64,000 bases of DNA from an uncultured Roseicyclus sp. (GTDB taxonomy: Bacteria > Pseudomonadota > Alphaproteobacteria > Rhodobacterales > Rhodobacteraceae), in assembly GCA_947500415.1 (NCBI GenBank), contig CANMRT010000002.1, positions 1,088,819-1,152,818 on the forward strand. The letters run 5' to 3'. The notes beneath the pieces are model-generated. The model was given only the letters and a program-made list of their open reading frames with translations. It ran no database searches and was not told the DNA's origin. Positions 17,379 through 25,614 of this stretch are shown in pieces (within the stretch, counting starts at the first letter, position 1; each line of letters opens with the position of its first letter). The position numbers were made by a program, and so were the translations under genes.

Positions 17379-18413
17379 ATGGAGTTCTCCCTCTTCGCCC
17401 ATATGGAACGGATCAGCCCTGACCAACCACAGGACCAATTGCGCGAGGAGTTCCTGACGCTCTGCAAAATGGCCGACGAAGGCGGGATGCGCGCGATCTG
17501 GACGGGGGAGCATCACGGGATGGATTTCACCATTGCGCCCAACCCGTTCCTTACGCTCGTGGACCTCGCCCACCACACCAAGAACGTCCGCCTGGGCACT
17601 GGCACAATCGTTGCCCCCTTCTGGCACCCCATCAAACTGGCAGGAGAGGCCGCCTCTGCCGACATGATGACCGGCGGCCGGGTCGAATTGGGCATCGCAC
17701 GTGGCGCCTATTCCTACGAATATGAACGCCTCATGCCCGGCATGGACGCGATGGAGGCGGGGCTTCGGATGCGCGAAGTCACACCCCTTCTGCCGCAACT
17801 CTGGCAGGGCGATTGCGCCCATGAGGGCGAGTATTTCAGCTTCCCCGCCACGACCTCCGCCCCCAAACCCGCACAAGAAAACGGTCCGCCCATCTGGATC
17901 GCCGCCCGCGATCCCAACAGTCACGAATTCGGCGTCCACAATGGCTTCAACATCCAGGTCACGCCGCTCTGGCAGGGGATCGAGGAGATCGAGACGCTGA
18001 TGTCCCGCTTCAACGATGCTTGCGACAGCTACCAGGGGAAACGCCCCAAGATCATGCTCCTCCACCACACCTATGTGGCCTCCGACTCCGCCGACACGGC
18101 GCGGGCCGCCAACGAACTCTCCCGTTTCTACTGCTATTTCGGCGCCTGGTTTCAGAACAAGCGGCCCGTCACCCAAGGCCTGATCGAGACGCTCTCCGAC
18201 GACGAACTGAAAGCCAACAAGATGATGGCCCCCGAAAACATGGCCCGCGATCTGACCATCGGCACTGCGCAGGAAGTCATCGACCAGATCAAGCGCTACG
18301 AAGACCTCGGCTACGACGAATATTCATTCTGGATCGACAGCGGCATGTCTTCTGCGCGAAAACAGGCCTCGCTGCGTCGTTTCATCGACGACGTCATGCC
18401 CGCCTTTGCCTAA
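17379..18413 (+). CDS. LLM-class (luciferase-like) flavin-dependent oxidoreductase
   Basis: A 344-residue TIM-barrel flavoprotein of the bacterial luciferase-like family. Typical segments are MEFSLFAHMERISPD at the start, WTGEHHGMDF, VRLGTGTIVAPFWHP and GRVELGIARGAY. Members use reduced FMN and oxygen to monooxygenate or cleave substrates, or use F420. No flavin reductase gene lies next to it, so FMNH2 must come from elsewhere. It sits between the hydrolase and the aldehyde dehydrogenase and is likely the oxygenase step of the pathway. Confidence 0.87.
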   Translation: MEFSLFAHMERISPDQPQDQLREEFLTLCKMADEGGMRAIWTGEHHGMDFTIAPNPFLTLVDLAHHTKNVRLGTGTIVAPFWHPIKLAGEAASADMMTGGRVELGIARGAYSYEYERLMPGMDAMEAGLRMREVTPLLPQLWQGDCAHEGEYFSFPATTSAPKPAQENGPPIWIAARDPNSHEFGVHNGFNIQVTPLWQGIEEIETLMSRFNDACDSYQGKRPKIMLLHHTYVASDSADTARAANELSRFYCYFGAWFQNKRPVTQGLIETLSDDELKANKMMAPENMARDLTIGTAQEVIDQIKRYEDLGYDEYSFWIDSGMSSARKQASLRRFIDDVMPAFA

Positions 18414-18422
18414 GGAACCGAC

Positions 18423-19898
18423 ATGAGCCAGCCGCATTATCAACTCTTCATCGACGGCGCTTGGGCGGAAGGCGCGCGCGGCCAAACTATGGCCTCCGAG
18501 AACCCAGCGACAGGCGAGACCTGGGCCACATTCGCCTGCGCTGCGCCAGAGGATGTCGACCGCGCCATCGCCGCCGCGCGCCGCGCGCTGGATGATCCGG
18601 CGTGGCGCGACATGACCCAGACTGCGCGGGGCAAGCTGCTCTACAAACTCGCCGATCTTATAGAGGAACACGCGCAAGAGATTGGGCGGATCGAGACCAC
18701 GGACTCCGGCAAACTTCTCGCCGAAACCGCCTCCCAATCAGCCTATGTCGGCGACTACTACCGCTATTACGCGGGCCTCGCCGACAAGATCGAAGGGGCG
18801 GTGTTGCCCATCGACAAACCCGACATGCACGTCTTCACTACGCGCCAGCCCATCGGCGTCGTCGCGGCCATCGTGCCCTGGAACGCGCAGATGTTCCTGA
18901 CGGCCACCAAGCTAGGCCCCGCGCTCGCCGCTGGCTGCACGGTGGTCCTGAAAGCCTCCGAAATCGCCCCCGCCCCGATGCTGGAATTTGCCAAGCTCAT
19001 CGAGGCCGCAGGCTTCCCGCCCGGCGTCGTCTCCGTCATCACCGGCGACGCCGAAAACTGCGCGATCCCCCTTACCCGCCACTCGGAAGTCGACCGCATC
19101 GCCTTCACCGGTGGGCCAGAGACTGCCCGTCACGTCGTCCGCAACTCCGCCCAGAACTTCGCTGTCACAACCTTGGAGCTCGGCGGTAAATCCCCAATCC
19201 TCGTTTTCGACGACGCCGACTTCGACGGAGCCGCGAACGGCCTGATCGCAGGCAACTTCGGCGCGTCTGGCCAAAGCTGCGTCGCGGGATCGCGCGGCCT
19301 CATACACCGCCCAATCTTTGAGGCCCTCGCCGCCAAAATCGAAGAGAAAATGGCAAACGTCCGCGTAGGCGACCCACTTGAGGCGTCGACCCATATCGGC
19401 CCCCTCTGCACTGCCGCGCAGGTCGAGACGATCAAGACCACCCTCAAAAAATCCACAACACAAGGCGCGACCATCCGCTTCGGCGGTACCCCACTCGACC
19501 AGCCCGGCAACTACATGGCCCCGACCCTCGTGGAATGTGCCGTCCCCGACACAGAAACGCTCAAAGTCGAGATGTTCGGCCCGATCATGTCGCTTCTGCC
19601 CTTCGACACCGAGGAAGACGCCATCGCGATCGCCAATGCCACACCCTTTGGCCTGGGTTCCGGCGTCTTCACTCAGAACGTCGCCCGCGCCCATCGCGTG
19701 TCCTCAAAGCTCAAGGCAGGCATCTGCTGGGTGAACACCTACCGCGCCGTCTCCCCCATCGCGCCGTTCGGCGGGTTCAATCAATCGGGCTACGGGCGCG
19801 AAGCGGGGATGGAGGCGATCCTGGATTACACGCGCACCAAGACAACGTGGATAAACACGTCGGACGCAGCCATGGCGAATCCGTTTGTGATGCGGTGA
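18423..19898 (+). CDS. Aldehyde dehydrogenase (NAD(P)+-dependent)
   Basis: A 491-residue ALDH of normal length. It has the catalytic Glu252 in LELGGKSP, nucleophile Cys286 in GQSCVAGSR, the PWNAQ motif of the cofactor site and the C-terminal FGGFNQSGYGRE. It should oxidise an aldehyde produced upstream in the pathway to a carboxylate. Last gene of the operon; the ATG is preceded by AAGGAACCGAC. Substrate specificity is not predictable from the sequence alone. Confidence 0.9.
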   Translation: MSQPHYQLFIDGAWAEGARGQTMASENPATGETWATFACAAPEDVDRAIAAARRALDDPAWRDMTQTARGKLLYKLADLIEEHAQEIGRIETTDSGKLLAETASQSAYVGDYYRYYAGLADKIEGAVLPIDKPDMHVFTTRQPIGVVAAIVPWNAQMFLTATKLGPALAAGCTVVLKASEIAPAPMLEFAKLIEAAGFPPGVVSVITGDAENCAIPLTRHSEVDRIAFTGGPETARHVVRNSAQNFAVTTLELGGKSPILVFDDADFDGAANGLIAGNFGASGQSCVAGSRGLIHRPIFEALAAKIEEKMANVRVGDPLEASTHIGPLCTAAQVETIKTTLKKSTTQGATIRFGGTPLDQPGNYMAPTLVECAVPDTETLKVEMFGPIMSLLPFDTEEDAIAIANATPFGLGSGVFTQNVARAHRVSSKLKAGICWVNTYRAVSPIAPFGGFNQSGYGREAGMEAILDYTRTKTTWINTSDAAMANPFVMR

Positions 19899-19994
19899 GG
19901 TCGGGTGCGCAGGTCTCTCATTGCTTCGTTGAAGCAATTGTCGCCTGCCGATGTCGGTGGGTTTGTCCCTGACACTTTCTTCGAAATTGCAGGT

Positions 19995-20081
19995 TGGTGC
20001 GCTCGGCGAGACTCGAACTCGCACGGGTGTTACCCCACAGCGACCTCAACGCTGCGCGTCTACCAATTCCGCCACGAGCGC
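19995..20081 (-). tRNA. tRNA-Leu(GAG)
   Basis: An 87-nt tRNA read on the minus strand, with CCA encoded. The acceptor stem GCGCTCG pairs with CGAGCGC; the D-arm region GGCGGAATTGGTAGACGC, anticodon loop TTGAGGT (anticodon GAG), long variable arm typical of Leu, and T-loop GTTCGAGTC are all present. It decodes CUC and CUU leucine codons. Confidence 0.97.
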
Positions 20082-20182
20082 CGTGTCCAGGTAGTGGAGC
20101 GCTCTCTAGCCGCTCCGATGCGCGTTGTGAAGAGGGACCGGACCGGCAGCTGCGAATTTTTTCGACCACATCATCCGCAACG

Positions 20183-20213
20183 AAAAAACGGCGCCCCACA
20201 GGACGCCGTTTTC
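20183..20213 (-). terminator. Rho-independent terminator of the peptidoglycan-binding protein gene
   Basis: On the minus strand AAACGGCG and CGCCGTTT form a stem around a 10-nt loop, followed by a run of T. It lies about 20 bases after the stop at 20234, and upstream of the tRNA in the same orientation. Confidence 0.85.
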
Positions 20214-20233
20214 TAAAGTCTGAAGCGTATCGC

Positions 20234-21826
20234 TTACTGCTGAACTTCGAAGGTCGGCAGCGAGAAGCCCGTGATGTTCGGCTCCTGATCTACAACCAGC
20301 GGCTCGATCCGGGGCTCGTTGCCAGCAACCGGCGTGGGCACTTGCACGGGCGCGGGTTGAACACCTGCCACCTGTTGCGGCGCGGGCGCCGGGGCAGGTG
20401 CAACCGCCTGCGGGGCCACATTAGGCGCGAAAGTGGCAGCGCCTGGGATCACCGGAACCTGTGGCTGAAGGGCCGTGGGCGTTGGCTGCAAAGTGCCACC
20501 GAAGGACACAGCCACGGCCTGACGGATCAGCGGCAAGCGGCCCGCGTCGGAGGGGCTGAAAACCGCGGGTGCGCCAGCAGCCAGCGCGTTCAGCGAGGCG
20601 TCATACCATTCGTGGGCGCGGTGACCGTCGGCCTCAAGGCCGTAGCCTTCACGCAGGTGGTGACCCAAAAGCTCACCGTAGGCAGGCTCGCCAGAGGCCA
20701 CGAGGATCAGCGCGGAGCCCATCGCCATCTGCATGTCATCGGCACCATAGCCGACACCCAGGCAAACGCGCGCGGTTGCGGCCAGTTCGGCCTGCGGGAT
20801 ACCCGTGGTGATCGCAAAGCCCTGCGCAGAGGCCGTAACCTGCTGCGGGCTGACGAGACCGATCAAGCTGGACTGCGTGGCAAGCGCCTCGGAGAAGCCC
20901 TGACATTGGACCGAGATCTGCTCATAGGTCATGCCGACAATGGCTTCGGTCAGGTCATGGCCCTGGTTCACGGCGCTGGCGCGTGCGGTGCAGAACTGCT
21001 CCGACAAGGCGAAACCGGGATTGGTCAGGTTGCCAAGTGTCATCATCCCACCGTTGGCCTGACCCTGAAGGGCCACGGCATCACAGCGTGAGGACAAGAC
21101 GGGCGCGTCGGACGCGCCTGCGAAGAGGTTCGGAACCTCGGGCGTGCCGCTGGCCGAAACGGTCGTCACAGGTGCTGCGCCTTCGGGGACAATGGTCGTG
21201 GTCGCGGGGTTTACGATGACGGTCGTGGTCGATCCGCCAGGATTGCCTGCAACGGTCGGTCCTGCGGTGCCGTCCAGCACATCGCGGTAGGCCACCAGAA
21301 GCGGAGCGCCCTGCAGGCCAGATTGAATGGCACCGCCATTCGAGGCCCAAAGGTAGGCGCCAATCAGATACTGTGCCTGCGGCTCAGGGAAAGAGCGGCC
21401 GTTGACGGGAAAGCCCAATGCGGCCTGGTACCGTTCCACGGCTGCACGGGTTGCCGGGCCAACCTGGCCGTCGACGTAACCTGCGTTAAAGCCGAAGTAG
21501 TTCAAAGCCGTCTGCACCTGACGCCCGGCCTCAGTAGCAGGGATCGCGGGGCGCGGCGGGTTGTAGGTCGCCTGCGGACGCGGCTGTTGCGGGCGCGGCT
21601 GGGACGTGGGGGGCTGCACCTGCGGCGGTTGCTGCGGCGGCGCGGGCTGAACAACCCGTGGGCGCGGTTGTTGCGAGGCGGCGATGCCCAAAAGGGCGCC
21701 ACCAAGAAGCAGGCCACCAATAAGGCCACGCGAATCATCAACCTGCGCTTGGGCAGGCGCACTCGCCATCGGTGTCAGCGCAATGGCTGCAATCAGCGAA
21801 GTCGTCATAAAATACTTGGAAAACAT
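20234..21826 (-). CDS. Secreted protein with peptidoglycan-binding domain
   Basis: A 530-residue exported protein. The signal peptide spans about residues 1-27 (ends SAPAQAQ). A short hydrophobic Gly-rich segment and a Pro/Gln-rich linker follow (about residues 53-95), then a PG_binding_1 domain (TALNYFGFNAGYVDGQVGPA, near 105-150). Residues 175-420 form an all-alpha-looking domain that I do not recognise, and the tail is Pro/Ala/Val-rich. Probably periplasmic and bound to the cell wall. The start has GGAGAG upstream. Monocistronic, with its own terminator. Confidence 0.78.
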   Translation of the reverse strand: MFSKYFMTTSLIAAIALTPMASAPAQAQVDDSRGLIGGLLLGGALLGIAASQQPRPRVVQPAPPQQPPQVQPPTSQPRPQQPRPQATYNPPRPAIPATEAGRQVQTALNYFGFNAGYVDGQVGPATRAAVERYQAALGFPVNGRSFPEPQAQYLIGAYLWASNGGAIQSGLQGAPLLVAYRDVLDGTAGPTVAGNPGGSTTTVIVNPATTTIVPEGAAPVTTVSASGTPEVPNLFAGASDAPVLSSRCDAVALQGQANGGMMTLGNLTNPGFALSEQFCTARASAVNQGHDLTEAIVGMTYEQISVQCQGFSEALATQSSLIGLVSPQQVTASAQGFAITTGIPQAELAATARVCLGVGYGADDMQMAMGSALILVASGEPAYGELLGHHLREGYGLEADGHRAHEWYDASLNALAAGAPAVFSPSDAGRLPLIRQAVAVSFGGTLQPTPTALQPQVPVIPGAATFAPNVAPQAVAPAPAPAPQQVAGVQPAPVQVPTPVAGNEPRIEPLVVDQEPNITGFSLPTFEVQQ

Positions 21827-21913
21827 GTGAATCTCTCCAGGGGCAGCAGAAGGGGTAATCTCTCTGTATTACACCCTAACAGCCGAATCGCCGAATCTCG
21901 ATGGGGGAAAACC

Positions 21914-22402
21914 CTACTCCGGCTGTTTTCGCCTCCAAAGCAACGCAGTAGCTATCCCGACGGCAATGACGAGGATAAGCCAAAGACCCGTAAGCGGTGC
22001 GTCCCCGAAGAGCAGCACATTGAGCCGTCGCCCCGGAAGAAAGGTCAAAAGCCCAGCCACGGCCAGTCCCTGCCAGTAGAGCCCACGCATCTGGGCACCA
22101 TGGCGCGCGCGCTGGCCTTGCCAAAGTGCGTGCAACCCTGCGCTCAAGCTCCACAGCGCCCAAAGCGACAGCAGATGGATCGGACCAAACGGGCCAATCA
22201 AGGCAAACAGCGAGGATGGGATTATCAGTCCTGTGATGGCCAAAACTGCCATCACGAAGACCCAGGTTGCGCCGACGGTCCGGTGCAGCAAATCTCGCCG
22301 CGTCCGGAATATCGCAATAGGTCCCAGGACGATCGCCAAAAGCGCCGCCAAAATGTGCGCGCGGATCACCAAAGGCGCCTCGGTCAAAATGGCCCACTCC
22401 AT
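21914..22402 (-). CDS. DUF2306-like membrane protein, second of a pair
   Basis: A 162-residue, roughly five-helix membrane protein with HILAALLAIVLGP, an RTRRDLLHRTVGATWV loop and TFLPGRRLNVLLFG. The neighbouring protein has the equivalent segments at the same spacing, so the two are tandem paralogs. They belong with DUF2306/YhhN-like predicted membrane proteins with His-containing loops; function unknown. The ATG at 22402 shares a base with the upstream stop (TGATG), which decides this start over a 26-residue longer frame. Confidence 0.68.
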   Translation of the reverse strand: MEWAILTEAPLVIRAHILAALLAIVLGPIAIFRTRRDLLHRTVGATWVFVMAVLAITGLIIPSSLFALIGPFGPIHLLSLWALWSLSAGLHALWQGQRARHGAQMRGLYWQGLAVAGLLTFLPGRRLNVLLFGDAPLTGLWLILVIAVGIATALLWRRKQPE

Positions 22403-22893
22403 CAGACCAATGCCCCGACGCGCAGACGACGGTTCAGGTGATAAAGCGTCACGCCAAAGGCCACCGCCCCGATCAGCCAAACGCCAAGTTCATCGCTGCC
22501 GCCAAACACAACCTCATTCATCCGTGGTCCGGGCAGGAAATTGAACGTGCCAGCCACCAAAAGCCCGTACCAATAGAGGTTCCGAAACACGAGGTGATGC
22601 GCCCAAAAGCGCCCATGGGCCTCGTGGCGCACGCCAACCCACAACGACCACAGCGTGAATGCGGCCAGCCCCTGAATGGGGCTAAGCGGGCCGACCAAAG
22701 CAAACTCGCGAATGCCAAATGATGACAAGGCCAAAGACGCCATCCCCAAGACCCAGGCATACCTTGTGATCTTATGCAGCCGGTTTCGGCGCCTGCGAAA
22801 AAGAACAAGGGGACTAAGCGCAATGGATATCAGCGCACAGAAAACGTGGAACTGAATGATCGGGTCGGCTGTGGTAAGGGGGGCCAGGGTCAT
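22402..22893 (-). CDS. DUF2306-like membrane protein, first of a pair
   Basis: A 163-residue protein paralogous to the downstream one: FHVFCALISIALSP, RRRRNRLHKITRYAWV and NFLPGPRMNEVVFG match its partner segment by segment. The ATG at 22893 follows ACGGAGACGACC; an upstream extension to 22968 has no such site. The gene is divergent from a membrane LytTR regulator only tens of bases away, suggesting that the regulator controls the pair. Confidence 0.68.
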   Translation of the reverse strand: MTLAPLTTADPIIQFHVFCALISIALSPLVLFRRRRNRLHKITRYAWVLGMASLALSSFGIREFALVGPLSPIQGLAAFTLWSLWVGVRHEAHGRFWAHHLVFRNLYWYGLLVAGTFNFLPGPRMNEVVFGGSDELGVWLIGAVAFGVTLYHLNRRLRVGALV

Positions 22894-22939
22894 GGTCGTC
22901 TCCGTGGGTGTGGCAGGGCCGTTCGTGTTCGGGTAAGCA

Positions 22940-23761
22940 ATGGCGAGGGTCCGCACTTGGCCCAACACTGCTTACGCAAACGGCGGGTCTTGCTTCGTGA
23001 ACGACACCCCATCGCATTCCGCGCTTCGTGAATGGCGGGCCCTTGCAACCAGCCCAGTGACGTTGGTGATCGTGACAGCCATTGCAGCTCTGCTGGCAAT
23101 CATCGGCCCATTCGACACAGATGAACGCCTGCGCCTGCTGCCGCGTTTTGTGTACTGGCTGGCCTTGGTGTCGCTGACCTATTCGGCAGGCTTTTGGGCC
23201 AATGCCCTGATGCGGCGTTTCACGATGGGTAAAAACGTGGTCACGCGCGTTGTGGTCCTGGGGCTGGCCACGGGCTGCGGCATCACACCGGTGATTACCT
23301 TGGTCAACTATTTGACCTTCAACTACATCCCACCAGCAAACGATTGGCCGCTCGTGCTGGTTCAGTTCTTCGCAACCGCTTTGATCGTGACCGTCGTGTT
23401 TGAAGTTATCCCGAGCGCCACGCCAAAGGAGGCGACGTCACCCGCACCGGCCCTTTTCGACCGCCTGCCGCTCGACAAACGGGGTCCGCTTTTGGCGCTG
23501 TCGTCCGAAGATCACTACACCCGCATCCGAACGGGCAAAGGCGAAGAGATGGTGCTGATCCGCTTGGCCGACGCGATGCGCGAAGCCGCGCCAACTGCAG
23601 GTCTGCAGGTTCACCGCTCCCATTGGGTTGCTTTATCTGCCGTAACGGCCGCCCGTCGGGACGGTGATCGTGCGATCCTGACGCTCAGCGACGGCACGGA
23701 AATCCCCGTCAGCCGCGCCAATATCCCGGCCATTCGGGAGGCCGGACTTCTGCCCCGTTGA
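22940..23761 (+). CDS. Membrane-anchored LytTR-family transcriptional regulator
   Basis: A 273-residue protein: four predicted helices (about residues 38-160), then a LytTR DNA-binding domain (from about 180: LLALSSEDHYTRIRTGKGEE, VHRSHWVAL, RDGDRAILTLSDGTEIPVSR). Such one-component membrane regulators act without a separate kinase. The start is uncertain: ATG at 22940 or GTG at 22997, and the latter removes a hydrophilic N-terminus. It is divergent from the DUF2306-like pair, its likely target. A perfect 19-bp inverted repeat follows its stop. Confidence 0.8.
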   Translation: MARVRTWPNTAYANGGSCFVNDTPSHSALREWRALATSPVTLVIVTAIAALLAIIGPFDTDERLRLLPRFVYWLALVSLTYSAGFWANALMRRFTMGKNVVTRVVVLGLATGCGITPVITLVNYLTFNYIPPANDWPLVLVQFFATALIVTVVFEVIPSATPKEATSPAPALFDRLPLDKRGPLLALSSEDHYTRIRTGKGEEMVLIRLADAMREAAPTAGLQVHRSHWVALSAVTAARRDGDRAILTLSDGTEIPVSRANIPAIREAGLLPR

Positions 23762-23783
23762 GCGGGGGCGTTGCACGTTGCTC

Positions 23784-23838
23784 ATTCACTGATGAATAGA
23801 AATCCCGACAATTTGGCCGTTTCTATTCATCAGTGAAT
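23784..23838. repeat. Perfect 19-bp inverted repeat upstream of lipB
   Basis: The arms at 23784-23802 and 23820-23838 are exact reverse complements separated by 17 bases. Each arm contains ATTCA-N4-TGAAT, itself a short palindrome, so the element holds two operator-like sites with centres 41 bp apart (about four helical turns). No T-run follows, so it does not look like an ordinary terminator. Confidence 0.8.
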
Positions 23839-23920
23839 ATCAAGCGTGATACGCCCCCCGTCCCGCGCGGCAAAAGCCCGGGGCTTGTCGGCCCCCAAGA
23901 CCTCGCCCATAACCCGGCTC

Positions 23921-24571
23921 ATGGTCGAATGGATTACCTCTGACGCCCCCGTCCCGTACGACGTCGCCGTGACCGAGATGGAAGCCCGCGCCAACGCCAT
24001 TGCGCGCGGCGAAGCGGGTGAGGCCGTCTGGCTGCTGGAACATCCACCCCTTTACACCGCTGGCACCTCAGCCAAGCGCGAGGACCTGAAAGACCCCGAC
24101 CGTTTCCCCGTTTTCGAAACGCGGCGCGGCGGGCAATACACTTACCACGGCCCGGGACAGCGCGTGGCCTACGTGATGCTCGACCTGAACACCCGCGGCC
24201 GCGACATCCGCAAATATGTCGAACAGCTGGAGAATTGGGTGATCGCCGCACTCGGCGAATTCAACGTCAAAGGCGAAATCCGCGAGGGCCGCGTCGGCGT
24301 CTGGGTCGAGCGGCCCGAGAAAGCCCCCCTGCCCGACGGTACCGCCCGCGAAGACAAGATCGCCGCCATCGGCGTGCGCATCCGCAAATGGGTCAGCTTC
24401 CATGGTATCTCAATAAATCTGGAGCCGGACCTGAGCCACTTCGATGGCATCGTCCCCTGCGGGATCAAGGGCCACGGGGTCACGTCCTTGGTCGACCTTG
24501 GCCTTCCCGTCACGATGGATGATCTGGATGTCGCCTTGAAGCGGAGCTTTGTCGAGGTGTTCGGTCGATAG
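23921..24571 (+). CDS. lipB: Octanoyl-[acyl carrier protein]:protein N-octanoyltransferase
   Basis: A 216-residue LipB. Octanoyl transfer from ACP to lipoyl domains in the cytoplasm is the first step of lipoate synthesis. Family motifs are [30 protein letters not shown] with the catalytic Lys, and [17 protein letters not shown] with the nucleophilic Cys. A GTG start at 23846 would add 25 residues with no similarity to the family, so the ATG at 23921 was chosen. The inverted repeat at 23784-23838 lies in its likely promoter. Confidence 0.93.
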   Translation: MVEWITSDAPVPYDVAVTEMEARANAIARGEAGEAVWLLEHPPLYTAGTSAKREDLKDPDRFPVFETRRGGQYTYHGPGQRVAYVMLDLNTRGRDIRKYVEQLENWVIAALGEFNVKGEIREGRVGVWVERPEKAPLPDGTAREDKIAAIGVRIRKWVSFHGISINLEPDLSHFDGIVPCGIKGHGVTSLVDLGLPVTMDDLDVALKRSFVEVFGR

Positions 24572-24580
24572 CGAAAGCGC

Positions 24581-24594
24581 GGAGGTGATGCTGT
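24581..24594 (+). promoter_or_regulatory. Ribosome binding site deciding the sulfotransferase start
   Basis: GGAGG at 24581-24585 sits nine bases before GTG at 24595. The ATG at 24679 in the same frame has no comparable site, so the GTG start is preferred. Confidence 0.7.
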
Positions 24595-25455
24595 GTGAAT
24601 CGTCGCGACAAACATGGCGGTTCAGTGATACGCCATGAATTGTGGAATAATCGCTCCACCACACACGGACGCCAATGGATGTTTGAGCAAATCCGCAAAA
24701 TCTCCGCCGGATTGCAAAAATCCAAAAGGCGCGCCAAAGCTCGCAAGGCACAAAACGCACTCGAGGCTTCGGGCCCCACCCCCAGAATCCTATTCCTACA
24801 TGTCCCGAAGTGCGGCGGCACGTCGATACGCCGCTTTCTTGACGATCGGTTCGACGCCGTCCGACTAGAACTACAGAGCGATCGTGATGATTGGCACGGC
24901 AGTCTCCAGGCCGCAAAGACGGCACCCTTGGTCTACGGGCATTTCAGCGCGGACCAGCTGGAACAGATCCGGGGTGATGCCTTCGTCTTTTCCTTTCTCA
25001 GGGATCCATTGGATCGCCTGGTCTCTCACTTCCGGTACCATTGCAGCATCGGTTGGGCTGGATCACCCGATGCCCGCTACGGCGAAACACTTACTGACTT
25101 CGTCACCTTCCCGGTGCATCGCAATGTCATGACCTCGCACTTCGGCGGGTCAATGGACCCTGGCCATGGGCAATCCATCTCGGACGAAAAGCAACTTGCC
25201 CGTGCGATCGCCACCGCGGAAAGCCTCGACGCGATTGGTTATACAGAGACGTTAGCTCAATCGTTCCCGGTGATCTGTCAGCGCGGCCGGATCGCCTATG
25301 GTGATGGACCTCAAATCGAAAACGTGACGCCAAGGGTCTCCGCGCCAGTCGAAATCACCGAAGCGGTCCATGAGAGCCTTGAGCTCGATCGGATATTCCA
25401 TGCCCGTGTGCGCAAGTTGCCCAACGCGCTTCACGTGTCAGGCGGGAACAACTGA
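24595..25455 (+). CDS. Sulfotransferase family 2-like protein
   Basis: A 286-residue PAPS-dependent sulfotransferase-like protein. The 5'-phosphosulfate loop is HVPKCGGTS (residues 69-77) and the 3'-phosphate motif FSFLRDPLDRLVSHF (about 132-146), both intact. No signal peptide. The GTG start is favoured by its Shine-Dalgarno. Family members sulfate carbohydrates or small molecules. It lies between housekeeping lipB and ctaD with a glycosyltransferase gene next to it, so a role in a sulfated surface glycan is plausible but inferred. Base composition by eye is less GC-rich than in the flanking genes. Confidence 0.8.
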   Translation: MNRRDKHGGSVIRHELWNNRSTTHGRQWMFEQIRKISAGLQKSKRRAKARKAQNALEASGPTPRILFLHVPKCGGTSIRRFLDDRFDAVRLELQSDRDDWHGSLQAAKTAPLVYGHFSADQLEQIRGDAFVFSFLRDPLDRLVSHFRYHCSIGWAGSPDARYGETLTDFVTFPVHRNVMTSHFGGSMDPGHGQSISDEKQLARAIATAESLDAIGYTETLAQSFPVICQRGRIAYGDGPQIENVTPRVSAPVEITEAVHESLELDRIFHARVRKLPNALHVSGGNN

Positions 25456-25614
25456 AAGCAACGCAGCGGAATGGGCCACTTCACGCGTGCAAGCTGTCTC
25501 GTTTGCCCAATACTGAGCGCGGCCGAAGTGCCGTCATCGAGGGCTGCCGAGGCAATCAGATCGTGCTAGCAAAGCGCGAGCCCTCCCAAGATAGCACTCG
25601 GGAACGATCGATAC

